From the NCBI GenBank assembly GCA_964500775.1, contig CAZCQG010000007.1:5868-69867 (forward strand): a stretch of 64,000 bases of DNA, read 5' to 3'. Origin of the DNA: CAZCQG01 sp964500775 (lineage in GTDB: Bacteria > Campylobacterota > Campylobacteria > Campylobacterales > CAZCQG01). The notes beneath the pieces were generated by a model. That model saw only the letters and a list, made by a program, of their open reading frames with translations, was not told the origin of the DNA and ran no database searches. Positions 17,507 through 25,099 of this stretch are shown here, one piece after another (within the stretch, counting starts at the first letter, position 1; each line of letters begins with the position of its first letter). The translations under genes and the position numbers were made by a program.

Positions 17507-17584
17507 GTGTAACACACGAAAAATTATGTTACTAAAATATACAGCGCTATATTGATGCTACACTACTGTAACATTTTGTAGCAT
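17507..17584. promoter_or_regulatory. inverted repeats in the divergent DUF294 / DUF4212 control region
   Basis: Two inverted repeats are visible: GTAACA-N12-TGTTAC at 17509-17532, and ATGCTACA (17555-17562) with TGTAGCAT (17577-17584), 14 bases apart. TGTAACA recurs at 17567-17573 inside the second repeat. The ATGCTA core is the same half-site seen in the tandem elements. These are candidate operators serving the minus-strand DUF294 gene, the plus-strand symporter operon, or both. Confidence 0.5.
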
Positions 17585-17624
17585 TGAGATTCAATTTCTC
17601 GGTGAATTTTCACATTTTTGTCAA

Positions 17625-17645
17625 ATGCTATGTTCATGCTACGTT
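17625..17645 (+). promoter_or_regulatory. tandem TGCTA operator-like element upstream of DUF4212-SSS
   Basis: ATGCTA-N5-ATGCTA with 11-base periodicity overlaps the presumed -35 region of the symporter operon promoter. It is the best-formed member of the set of three. The position suggests control of transcription from the TATAAA box at 17656-17661. Confidence 0.65.
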
Positions 17646-17661
17646 TGGAGAATACTATAAA
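17633..17661 (+). promoter_or_regulatory. probable promoter of DUF4212-SSS operon
   Basis: A weak -35 (TTCATG, 17633-17638) is followed after 17 bases by a good -10 (TATAAA, 17656-17661). The Shine-Dalgarno and ATG of the DUF4212 gene lie 20-30 bases downstream. The poor -35 overlapping the tandem element fits an activator-dependent promoter. Confidence 0.5.
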
Positions 17662-17691
17662 AAGTGTGAAAAAATTACAGAAGGAGTGTTT

Positions 17692-17952
17692 ATGGAGTTA
17701 TCTGAAAAGATGCAAGCCTATTGGCAAGCAAACGTAAAGTTGCTTTTGTCATGCTTGGCAGTGTGGTTTATCGTCTCTTTTGGCTTCGGAATAATATTGG
17801 TGGATGTCTTTAACGGCATCTCGCTAGGCGGCTATCCGTTAGGGTTTTGGTTTGCACAACAAGGGTCGATTTTCGTCTTTATCGCGATCATCTTTTATTA
17901 TGCAAAGAAGATGAACACGATTGATAGAGCCTTTGACGTTCACGAAGAGTAG
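17692..17952 (+). CDS. DUF4212 small subunit of sodium/substrate symporter
   Basis: The 86-residue protein has two membrane helices (about 17-39 and 49-71) and the family block LGGYPLGFWFAQQGSIFVFI. DUF4212 proteins are always encoded immediately before SSS symporters of the VC_2705 type and are treated as their small subunit. The ATG at 17692 follows AAGGAG; the longer frame starting at 17584 has no Shine-Dalgarno and no conservation pattern. The symporter gene starts nine bases after its stop. Confidence 0.88.
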   Translation: MELSEKMQAYWQANVKLLLSCLAVWFIVSFGFGIILVDVFNGISLGGYPLGFWFAQQGSIFVFIAIIFYYAKKMNTIDRAFDVHEE

Positions 17953-17961
17953 GGGGAGAGT

Positions 17962-19719
17962 ATGGAATTACAAACAATGATATGGCTTGTAGTAGGAGCT
18001 TCATTTGCACTCTATTTTGCTATCGCTATTTGGTCGAAAGCAAAAAGTACGAGTGAGTTTTACGTAGCGGGCAAAGGAATCCATCCCGTTGCTAACGGTA
18101 TGGCTACGGCGGCGGACTGGATGAGTGCCGCTTCGTTTATTTCGATGGCGGGTCTTATCGCATTTATGGGATACGGCGCATCGGCATACCTTATGGGTTG
18201 GACGGGCGGATACGTTTTGCTTGCGTTGTTGCTTGCTCCGTATTTGAGAAAATTCGGTAAGTTTACCGTTCCTGATTTTATCGCCGATAGATTTTACTCG
18301 CAAACGGCAAGAATCGTTGCGGTAGTCTCGCTACTAGTTATTTCGCTCACATATATCGTCGGGCAAATGACGGGTGTGGCGGTTGCGTTTTCGAGATTCC
18401 TCGAATTGGATCTCTTTTGGGGGATGGTCGTCGGGATGGCGGTTGTTTTTAGCTATACCGTTCTAGGCGGTATGAAAGGAATCACCTACACGCAAATAGC
18501 GCAATACGTGGTACTAATATTTGCTTACACCGTTCCTGCGATATTTATTTCCTTGCAACTTACAGGCTGGGTTTTACCGCAAATAGGTTTGGGTGCGACG
18601 CTTAGTGATGGAAGCGGAATGTTTATGCTTGATAAACTCAACCAAGTAGCAACCGATCTAGGTTTTGCCGAATATACGACAAACTCAAGTTTTGGGATGA
18701 TGAACATTTTCTTGCTTACGCTTTCACTTATGATAGGGACGGCGGGCTTACCGCACGTAATCGTGAGATTCTTTACCGTGCCGAAAGTAAAAGATGCTAG
18801 AAAATCTGCCGGCTGGGCACTCGTGTTTATCGCTATCCTCTATACTACTGCCCCTGCAGTCGGTGCGATGGCGTTTTATAATCTTTCAAAAACAATTCAC
18901 GTAGGCGAAAATATAAAAGACAATCAAACGCTTGCGTATGAAGAGCGACCGCAATGGGTGAAAAACTGGGAACAAACCGGTCTTTTGAAGTTTGAAGATA
19001 AAAACGGCGATGGACACATTCAGTTTTACAACGATAAAAATGCGAAATTTGCCGCGCAAGCCGAAGAATACGGCTGGAAAGGGAATGAGCTAAGCGTAAA
19101 TAGAGATATTATGGTACTTGCAAACCCTGAAATCGCGAAACTTCCTAATTGGGTAATCGCTCTTGTTGCCGCGGGCGGTATCGCTGCTGCACTTTCTACG
19201 GCAGCAGGTTTATTGCTTGTTATCTCATCGTCTATTTCACACGACTTGTTAAAAGGGGTATTCGTGAAAGACATTAGCGAGAAAAATGAACTTCTCGCAG
19301 GTAGACTAGCGATGACGGTTGCGATTTTGGTCGCAGGGTATCTCGGTCTCAATCCTCCCGGATTTGCCGCGCAAACGGTTGCTTTGGCATTCGGACTTGC
19401 CGCTTCGAGCCTTTTCCCTGTCCTTATGATGGGAATCTTCTATAAAAAGATGAATAGACAAGGTGCGATCGCAGGTATGGTTTCAGGTCTGCTTATAACC
19501 GTAGGCTATATCTTTATGTATAAAGGAATCTTCTTTATTCCGGGGACAAACCTTCTTGCTGATAACGCGAGTGGATGGATACTCGGTATCTCTCCTCAAG
19601 GTTTTGGAGTAATCGGAGCAATAGTGAACGTGGTAGTCGCGATAGCGGTATCAAAAGTAACTCCTCCGCCTGCACAAAATATTCAAGATCTCGTAGAGAG
19701 TGTGCGGATTCCTCGATAA
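17962..19719 (+). CDS. SSS-family sodium:solute symporter (VC_2705 type)
   Basis: The 585-residue transporter has about 13 membrane helices and SSS hallmarks: FYVAGKGIHPVANGMATAAD, GTAGLPHVIVRFFTVP and SSSISHDLL. It is related to ActP and probably carries a small organic anion such as acetate with Na+; the exact substrate is not deducible. A large hydrophilic loop (about residues 325-380) carries an EF-hand-like segment DKNGDGHIQFYND (356-368), which could bind Ca2+. GGAG precedes the ATG. It forms an operon with DUF4212 and ends at a strong convergent terminator. Confidence 0.9.
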   Translation: MELQTMIWLVVGASFALYFAIAIWSKAKSTSEFYVAGKGIHPVANGMATAADWMSAASFISMAGLIAFMGYGASAYLMGWTGGYVLLALLLAPYLRKFGKFTVPDFIADRFYSQTARIVAVVSLLVISLTYIVGQMTGVAVAFSRFLELDLFWGMVVGMAVVFSYTVLGGMKGITYTQIAQYVVLIFAYTVPAIFISLQLTGWVLPQIGLGATLSDGSGMFMLDKLNQVATDLGFAEYTTNSSFGMMNIFLLTLSLMIGTAGLPHVIVRFFTVPKVKDARKSAGWALVFIAILYTTAPAVGAMAFYNLSKTIHVGENIKDNQTLAYEERPQWVKNWEQTGLLKFEDKNGDGHIQFYNDKNAKFAAQAEEYGWKGNELSVNRDIMVLANPEIAKLPNWVIALVAAGGIAAALSTAAGLLLVISSSISHDLLKGVFVKDISEKNELLAGRLAMTVAILVAGYLGLNPPGFAAQTVALAFGLAASSLFPVLMMGIFYKKMNRQGAIAGMVSGLLITVGYIFMYKGIFFIPGTNLLADNASGWILGISPQGFGVIGAIVNVVVAIAVSKVTPPPAQNIQDLVESVRIPR

Positions 19720-19734
19720 ACTTTTCATATGTGT

Positions 19735-19762
19735 CCGTAAAAAGGAGTTTCTCCTTTTGCGG
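19735..19762. terminator. bidirectional terminator between SSS symporter and fluC
   Basis: The arms CCGTAAAAAGGAG and CTCCTTTTGCGG pair through about 11-12 positions around a TTT loop, located between the convergent stops at 19719 and 19766. The A/T-rich inner part of the stem and its central position suit termination from both sides. Confidence 0.7.
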
Positions 19763-19765
19763 TCA

Positions 19766-20161
19766 CTAACCTCTCATCAATAACAACGTAATCTTATAAC
19801 CTATTGCCGCTGCTATTACGGAGCCAAAAAGATTGAGCGCCATATTTGAAAACCCCATAAGGATATTTCTATTTTCAAAAAGGATAAAAGTCTCGATAGC
19901 AAATGTAGAATAGGTGGTGAAAGCTCCTAAGATTCCGGTAGCTATAAAAGAGCGGATATGCGGCGGAATAAGCTCTAAGTTGTGTGATAAGACGAATATC
20001 GCCCCCATAAGAAACGAACCTAATACATTTACGGTAAATGTCCCTATCGGTATGTCGTGCGAAAAGGTTTTACTTGCCCATCCATTGACGTAGGCACGTA
20101 AAATAGCCCCTAAAAATCCGCCGCTACCGATTGCTAGAAAGCTCTGCCAGCTCATCATCAT
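19766..20161 (-). CDS. fluC: fluoride channel CrcB/Fluc
   Basis: Fluc proteins export fluoride as antiparallel dimers. About 131 residues with four membrane helices carry the family motifs GGFLGAILRAYV, GTFTVNVLGSFLMG and GAFTTYSTFAIE. The start is one of three consecutive ATG codons (20161, 20158, 20155), overlapping plsC by 32-38 bases; no clear Shine-Dalgarno separates them. It is the last gene of the ctpA-purC-purS-purQ-hypothetical-plsC-fluC run. No fluoride riboswitch is visible, consistent with expression as part of the long operon. Confidence 0.9.
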   Translation of the reverse strand: MMMSWQSFLAIGSGGFLGAILRAYVNGWASKTFSHDIPIGTFTVNVLGSFLMGAIFVLSHNLELIPPHIRSFIATGILGAFTTYSTFAIETFILFENRNILMGFSNMALNLFGSVIAAAIGYKITLLLMRG

Positions 20162-20819
20162 GTACTTTTTGCATCTTTTCTCGCAAATCTTCGTACCAAT
20201 CACTCCCTTTTTCAGGAGTAAATGATTCCATAAAGACGGCGCTTCCTTGGACTTTTTTCACGAGTTTCGAGTCAAAATCGAGTATCTCCCTCGTATTCAC
20301 AAGGACGACGGGCTGAATCTTGAGATTATATTTTTCGGCTATCATCTTGGCACCTGCCTTAAACGGGAGAAATTTTCCGCTTTTAGCACGTGTCCCTTCG
20401 GGGAAAATAGTGATGATTCTTTTGTCATCAAGTGCGTTTTTCGTCTCTTTTAGGAGATAGACCAACCCCTTTTTATCCTCTCTATCTACGAGTATCATTT
20501 TCGGGGCTTTCATCAGATGACCGTATATCGGAACATCGCCCAACTCTTTTTTTGCTATCCAACAAAGGTTGCTCGGATGTACGGCTTCGATGTAGATGAC
20601 ATCCAAAAAACTTTTATGGTTTAAGATAATCATATTTGCAGTCGTATCAAACTCCCCTTTGCGGCGTATCTTGATATTAAAAAGCCAAATATAAAACTTG
20701 GAGATTCCTGCTCGGTAGGGCTTTTGATCGTTTTTAAAGAGATACATAAGACCGATGGCGATGGGGAGAAAAACCAAAATCGCGCCGATAAATAGGTATC
20801 CTTTAATCTTCTCTAGCAT
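20124..20819 (-). CDS. plsC: 1-acyl-sn-glycerol-3-phosphate acyltransferase
   Basis: PlsC acylates lysophosphatidate to phosphatidate at the inner membrane. The 231-residue protein has an N-terminal membrane helix (about 8-25), the catalytic NHKSFLD (NHx4D), and the acceptor-binding FPEGTRAKSGKFLPFK block. The length is typical. Its start overlaps the preceding periplasmic-protein gene by 17 bases and its end overlaps fluC. An interesting contextual point is that the same position is occupied by plsC in C. jejuni. Confidence 0.93.
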   Translation of the reverse strand: MLEKIKGYLFIGAILVFLPIAIGLMYLFKNDQKPYRAGISKFYIWLFNIKIRRKGEFDTTANMIILNHKSFLDVIYIEAVHPSNLCWIAKKELGDVPIYGHLMKAPKMILVDREDKKGLVYLLKETKNALDDKRIITIFPEGTRAKSGKFLPFKAGAKMIAEKYNLKIQPVVLVNTREILDFDSKLVKKVQGSAVFMESFTPEKGSDWYEDLREKMQKVHDDELAELSSNR

Positions 20820-21951
20820 CCTCTTTCCTTATCCATCCTATTTTATCTTCGCCGATTTGAATCTTATAAAAGTCGCCCCGTTTGAGTAGTACTTTAGATG
20901 CTATCTCTCCGTCGGTGACGTAAAAAATCGTAGAGTTCTCGGTCGGAAGTATCGACATCCTCGCCCCGCTTTTTACGACTATCTCTTTTTGAGGTTCGAG
21001 GAGTTGCAGTAGATACAAAAGGAGAGGCAAGGATAGTAGTACGTAGAGGATTCTCCTTCTTCTAAAAGCAAAATAGAGCAAGACGGCAATCCCGATAGCA
21101 ACCAAGAAGATTTTATATACCTGATAGGTCTGCTTGGGCTTTATATCACTTTGCGTGCTCACCCCTTCGTCGTTTGCATCATTTTCAACTACAAGAGGGA
21201 TGAACTTATTTTGTATTTTGTTGAAGTATTCAAAACGTAAAACGGTCATGGTTTTCGGCACTATCGTAAAATACACTATCTTGCTTCTGGGGTAGTTGAG
21301 CTCTAGGGTTTCAATCCCTTGCTTTTCAATGTTGTTAATAAAAAATTCGCTTATATTTGCGTTGTTCGCCTCTATTTCCAAAACTGCCAAGTTGTGCATT
21401 TTGTCATACGTAGTCACTTTTTCGTTTGTGATATAGAGGTCGTTGGCGATGACATTGCAAGAAAATTGACCGTTTTTCAGACGTATCGGAGACAAAGGTT
21501 TCGGAGCTATAGATTCTTCTTGTGTAATGCCGCTCGCAAATTCTACGCGCATATCTACACCGGGCAACACCGCTTTTTCATTGAGAATCTTTACGTAAAC
21601 GGTATTGGTGTATTTATTATCACCTTGACTGACCCAGCGAGAATCCTTATTCATTATCGTGACGTTGCTTTCGCCGAAAAAGGAGGTTTTCGTATAAGAG
21701 GGATTTTCGCCTAGTACCATCGCCTCATACTCTATCGCCAGTATCTCTCCTACATAGAGATAGCGGGTAGGAAGGCGAAGATTCATATAAATAAGTTTTG
21801 TTTCGGAAGTAGTCATTGGGGCAGGGGCTTGCTCGTTTATATTTTGCGTATGCCCGATATTCGTCTCTTGTTCGGAGATATTTTGGTCTACATTCGCATA
21901 AATAAACGGAGTGCAGGCAAAAAAGAGGGCAAGGAAAAAAAGTTTTTTCAA
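20803..21951 (-). CDS. exported membrane protein with C-terminal SH3-like domain, unknown function
   Basis: The 382-residue product has a signal peptide (KKLFFLALFFACTPFIYA), a Thr/Gln-rich linker, and two beta-rich periplasmic regions reminiscent of BatD-type domains (LYVGEILAIEYEAMVLGENP). A membrane segment follows at about 273-315, then a C-terminal SH3-like region (VKSGARMSIL ... GDFYKIQIGEDKIGWI). The SH3 part probably faces the periplasm or cytoplasm depending on whether one or two helices are crossed. The start is a TTG overlapping the purQ stop as TTGA. A protein of this kind sits between purQ and plsC in related genomes as well. Function is unknown. Confidence 0.7.
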   Translation of the reverse strand: MKKLFFLALFFACTPFIYANVDQNISEQETNIGHTQNINEQAPAPMTTSETKLIYMNLRLPTRYLYVGEILAIEYEAMVLGENPSYTKTSFFGESNVTIMNKDSRWVSQGDNKYTNTVYVKILNEKAVLPGVDMRVEFASGITQEESIAPKPLSPIRLKNGQFSCNVIANDLYITNEKVTTYDKMHNLAVLEIEANNANISEFFINNIEKQGIETLELNYPRSKIVYFTIVPKTMTVLRFEYFNKIQNKFIPLVVENDANDEGVSTQSDIKPKQTYQVYKIFLVAIGIAVLLYFAFRRRRILYVLLSLPLLLYLLQLLEPQKEIVVKSGARMSILPTENSTIFYVTDGEIASKVLLKRGDFYKIQIGEDKIGWIRKEDARED

Positions 21952-22604
21952 CCTTTTATAAGCCCTTCTAACATTTTCAGACCGGCATCCTCGCCTAAAT
22001 GCTTATCGACGGCTCTTTCGGGGTGAGGCATAAGCCCAAAAATATTCTTTTCCTTGTTGCAGATTCCTGCGATACTATCGATTGAGCCGTTAGGATTGTT
22101 TACATACGTAAGTATTACTTGGTCATTGTCGTAGAGCGATTTGAGCCCTTCGGGATCGATGTAATAGTTTCCTTCGGCATGCGCGATAGGAAGTGTTATT
22201 TCGTCTCCGATGTTAAAAAATTTCAGAAAATCATTATTGTTTTGCTCTACTCGCAACGTCTCTTTTTTTGAGATGAAGTGCATCGATTCGTTTTTTTTCA
22301 TAGCCCCGGGGAGGAGGTGTGATTCTAGTAGAATTTGAAAGCCGTTGCAGATTCCAAGGACTTTCCCCCCTTTTTTAGCATATTCGCCCACGCTTTGCAT
22401 AATCGGGGCAAATCTCGCTATCGCCCCGCTTCTTAGATAGTCGCCGTAGCTAAAACCGCCAGGGACTATGACTAGATCCGTCTTGTGGGGTAGCGCAGTT
22501 TCACCGTGCCACGTGATCACGGTCTTTGCTCCTGCGAGCGTATAAGCATACTCCATATCATACTCGCAGTTCGTGCCGGGGAATCGGAGAATCGTTACGT
22601 TCAT
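21948..22604 (-). CDS. purQ: phosphoribosylformylglycinamidine synthase, glutaminase subunit
   Basis: PurQ supplies ammonia from glutamine to PurL for FGAM synthesis in purine biosynthesis. The 218-residue class I amidotransferase shows RFPGTNCEYD at the N-terminus, VPGGFSYGDYLR, the nucleophile GICNGFQIL (Cys about 86), and the C-terminal His/Glu in MPHPERAVD. It overlaps purS by four bases (ATGA). purL, the synthase subunit, is not in the window. Confidence 0.96.
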   Translation of the reverse strand: MNVTILRFPGTNCEYDMEYAYTLAGAKTVITWHGETALPHKTDLVIVPGGFSYGDYLRSGAIARFAPIMQSVGEYAKKGGKVLGICNGFQILLESHLLPGAMKKNESMHFISKKETLRVEQNNNDFLKFFNIGDEITLPIAHAEGNYYIDPEGLKSLYDNDQVILTYVNNPNGSIDSIAGICNKEKNIFGLMPHPERAVDKHLGEDAGLKMLEGLIKG

Positions 22605-22843
22605 TTTGCTAGCTCAATCGTGTAGTTTTCTATGACGGTATTTGCCAGTAGGGTTTCGCACATCTTAGTGACTTCTGTCCTCGCTTCGTTTTCGTTGTCG
22701 CTCTCAAGAACAAGTTCGATTTTTTTATTGACCTTCACGTCTTTTATGCCGTGAAAACCGAGTGCTTCGAGCGCGTGGGAAATCGTTTTGCCTTGCGGGT
22801 CAAGCACCCCTTCTTTAAAACTTATATAAACTGTTGCTTTCAT
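22601..22843 (-). CDS. purS: phosphoribosylformylglycinamidine synthase subunit PurS
   Basis: PurS is the small subunit of the three-part FGAM synthase and bridges PurL and PurQ. The 80-residue protein has the family pattern VYISFKEGVLDPQGKTISHA followed by GF-x-KDVKVNKKIEL and a Glu-rich helix. It lies between purC (12 bases) and purQ (ATGA overlap), the standard order. Confidence 0.93.
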   Translation of the reverse strand: MKATVYISFKEGVLDPQGKTISHALEALGFHGIKDVKVNKKIELVLESDNENEARTEVTKMCETLLANTVIENYTIELAK

Positions 22844-22855
22844 CGGTATCGCCTT

Positions 22856-23566
22856 TTAGTTAAGAATTCTATTGAGGACCTCTTCATACGCCATTTTGAC
22901 GTTGCCTAGCCCTTGTCTAAATCTATCTTTGTCGAGTTTTTCATTGCTTTTTATATCCCAAAATCTACAGCTATCGGGGGTGATCTCATCTGCCAAGAGT
23001 ATCGTTCCGTTTGCATCTATCCCGAATTCAACCTTGAAGTCGATAAGGTTTAACCCTTTTTTCTCAAAAAAGCCTTTGAGGATGACATTGATTTCACGTC
23101 CGAGTCTCTTTAGCTCCTCAAGTGCACTCTCGTGCTTCACAAGCCCCATCGCCATTGCATGTTCATCATTGATGAGCGGGTCGCCTAGTTCGTCGTTTTT
23201 ATAGTAGAACTCCACTATAGTAAAAGGGAGTTTCGTCCCATCTTCAATACCGAGTCGCTTTGTCAAAGAGCCGGTGGCTGTATTGCGGACGACGACCTCT
23301 ATTAGAATGATGTCTACTTTTTTTGCCGCTACGTGCGTATCGTCTAGCGTGCTTATGTAGTGGCTTTTGATGCCATTAGATTCCAAGAGTTTAAAAATCT
23401 CCGTCGTTATCTTGCAATTAAGCGCGCCTTTCCCCTCTTCGCTCCCTTTTTTGAGGTTGTTAAAAGCAGTTAAGTCGTCTTTAAATTCCATGATGACGAT
23501 ATTTCGGTCGTCGGTGGCATATATCTTTTTTGCTTTGCCTTCGTATAGCAGCTCTCTCTTCTCCAT
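22856..23566 (-). CDS. purC: SAICAR synthase
   Basis: PurC condenses CAIR with aspartate using ATP in purine synthesis. The 236-residue protein has the expected length and motifs: LLYEGKAKKIYATDD, the ATP-binding loop, VVRNTATGSLTKR, LIDFKVEFG and LADEITPDSCRFWD. It follows ctpA by about 20 bases on the same strand and leads purS and purQ. Confidence 0.97.
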   Translation of the reverse strand: MEKRELLYEGKAKKIYATDDRNIVIMEFKDDLTAFNNLKKGSEEGKGALNCKITTEIFKLLESNGIKSHYISTLDDTHVAAKKVDIILIEVVVRNTATGSLTKRLGIEDGTKLPFTIVEFYYKNDELGDPLINDEHAMAMGLVKHESALEELKRLGREINVILKGFFEKKGLNLIDFKVEFGIDANGTILLADEITPDSCRFWDIKSNEKLDKDRFRQGLGNVKMAYEEVLNRILN

Positions 23567-23586
23567 TCATTCACCCCGTTTAAAAA

Positions 23587-24903
23587 TTATTTTTTAAATA
23601 CATTCCAAGCTTTTAACACGTCTATCGCACTTTTGAGCTGAATATCTCGGTACACGTTTTCTTTTGTCACCGTTGCACTATTTTCGTCAAGCGCCGTTTC
23701 GTCTTCACCTAAAACTTGATTTTCCGGTTCTATTTTTTTAAGCTCGTTTTCGAGATGTTTTTTGAGCTCTGATTCTTTTAGCTTAAAGTCGCCGTTATCG
23801 TTTGGTACTTCACCGGGATAGACTATGATGTCGGGAGTGACCCCTACTGCTTGTATCGTTCTGCCGCTAGGGAGATAATATCTTGCAATAGTCAGACGCA
23901 GCCCCTCTTCGTCATCAAGAGGCAAAATCACTTGCACGCTCCCTTTTCCGAAGGTTTTTTCTCCGACGATAATCGCCTTTTTGTGGTCTTGGAGCGAACC
24001 GCTTACGATCTCACTTGCGCTTGCACTCCCGTTGTTTACGAGAACGGTGAGCGGGATGTTTTCGTACGTGCCTGCTTTTGTGGCTTTAAAGTCTCTATTT
24101 TCGGATTCGCTTCGCCCTTTTTGGGAGACGATTACACCGCTGTCGATAAACAAGTCACAAAGTCCGACGGCTTGGTCTAGTAGTCCGCCCGGATTATTTC
24201 TTAGATCAAGTACGACACCTTTCATCCACGAAGCATTTTTCTTCAGTTCGTCTCGGACGTTATCTACTACGTGCTTGTCAAACGAGCTCACTCGGATATA
24301 GAGGAGTTCTTCATCTTCAATCTTCTTGGCATGTACCGACTTTACGACGATTATATCTCGGGTGATGGTAACGTCAAAGGGCTTGGGTTCTTTTTTTCTT
24401 ACGATCGTTAGGGTAATTTTTGTTCCGGGCTTACCTCGCATAAGGGATACGGCTTCGTCTATGGTCATATTGAGGGTTGATTTATCCCCTATTTTTAAAA
24501 TAATATCGCCTGATTTAAGTCCCGCTTTGTATGCAGGGGTATCATCAATCGGTGCTATGACGGTGAGTGCTTCATCTCGCATACCTACCGTGATTCCAAG
24601 TCCGCCGAATTCCCCTTCGGTTTGGATTTTAAGCTCTTTAAATTTCTTTTTACTAAGGTAAGAGGAGTGGGCATCAAGATTGCTAAGCATTCCGTCAATC
24701 GCTTTGTCGATGACATCGTCGATAGGGATTTCGTCTACATAGTAGTTTTCAACGGTATTTATCACTTTTCGGAGTTTGCCGTACGCATCTAAACGGCTAC
24801 CGCTCTCATCTGTTTGTTTGGCTAAGACATCGGTAGTCAATAGGAGTGATACCGCCGTTATCGTGCTGATAAAACCCGATAAAATCAGTTTGTTGTTTTT
24901 CAT
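23587..24903 (-). CDS. ctpA: carboxy-terminal processing protease (S41 family)
   Basis: The 438-residue periplasmic protease has a signal peptide/anchor (residues 5-28), an N-terminal helical region, a PDZ domain (about 95-175, GGLGITVGMRDEALTVIAPIDDTPA), and the S41 catalytic core. The Ser is in NNGSASASEIVSG and the general-base Lys in GEKTFGKGSVQ, giving the Ser-Lys dyad. It trims C-termini of exported proteins. The length fits the CtpA group. The ATG at 24903 is divergent from clpB; a TATAAT box lies about 40 bases upstream. The gene starts the pur operon. Confidence 0.94.
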   Translation of the reverse strand: MKNNKLILSGFISTITAVSLLLTTDVLAKQTDESGSRLDAYGKLRKVINTVENYYVDEIPIDDVIDKAIDGMLSNLDAHSSYLSKKKFKELKIQTEGEFGGLGITVGMRDEALTVIAPIDDTPAYKAGLKSGDIILKIGDKSTLNMTIDEAVSLMRGKPGTKITLTIVRKKEPKPFDVTITRDIIVVKSVHAKKIEDEELLYIRVSSFDKHVVDNVRDELKKNASWMKGVVLDLRNNPGGLLDQAVGLCDLFIDSGVIVSQKGRSESENRDFKATKAGTYENIPLTVLVNNGSASASEIVSGSLQDHKKAIIVGEKTFGKGSVQVILPLDDEEGLRLTIARYYLPSGRTIQAVGVTPDIIVYPGEVPNDNGDFKLKESELKKHLENELKKIEPENQVLGEDETALDENSATVTKENVYRDIQLKSAIDVLKAWNVFKK

Positions 24904-24940
24904 ATTTTTAGTAAGCCTCTTGTTTGTTTTTGAGCGTATT

Positions 24941-24946
24941 ATTATA
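24941..24946 (-). promoter_or_regulatory. probable -10 box of ctpA-pur operon
   Basis: The minus strand reads TATAAT, 38 bases ahead of the ctpA ATG. No canonical -35 hexamer is found at 17-18 bases. It shares the 196-bp divergent region with the clpB promoter. Confidence 0.45.
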
Positions 24947-25001
24947 GTGAAGTGATTGCTAAAACTTGTTTAAGAGGCAACGCAAAATAGCAAGAATTGT
25001 A

Positions 25002-25028
25002 TTAGCAGAATAAAAATTATAGTGCTAA
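25002..25028 (+). promoter_or_regulatory. CIRCE-like HrcA operator upstream of clpB
   Basis: TTAGCAGAA, nine spacer bases, then TAGTGCTAA reproduces the 9-9-9 layout of CIRCE (TTAGCACTC-N9-GAGTGCTAA). The right arm matches 8 of 9 positions and the left 6 of 9. It lies 13 bases upstream of the clpB -35 box. HrcA is the known CIRCE-binding repressor; its gene is not in this window. Confidence 0.65.
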
Positions 25029-25041
25029 TCTGATATAAAGC

Positions 25042-25070
25042 TTGACACTAAACGACTAAAGTTATATAAT
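25042..25070 (+). promoter_or_regulatory. consensus sigma-70 promoter of clpB
   Basis: TTGACA (25042-25047), a 17-base spacer and TATAAT (25065-25070) form a perfect consensus promoter, unusual in this window. The ATG is 30 bases after the -10 with AAAGGAG between them. So strong a promoter is expected to need repression, which fits the CIRCE-like element just upstream. Confidence 0.85.
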
Positions 25071-25099
25071 ATTTTCAACTAAAAGCAAAGGAGTTTACA

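Noticed and set aside
19766..20203. Fluoride riboswitch for fluC
   Set aside because: fluC overlaps plsC and has no leader; no conserved pseudoknot-like leader was seen upstream of the operon either.
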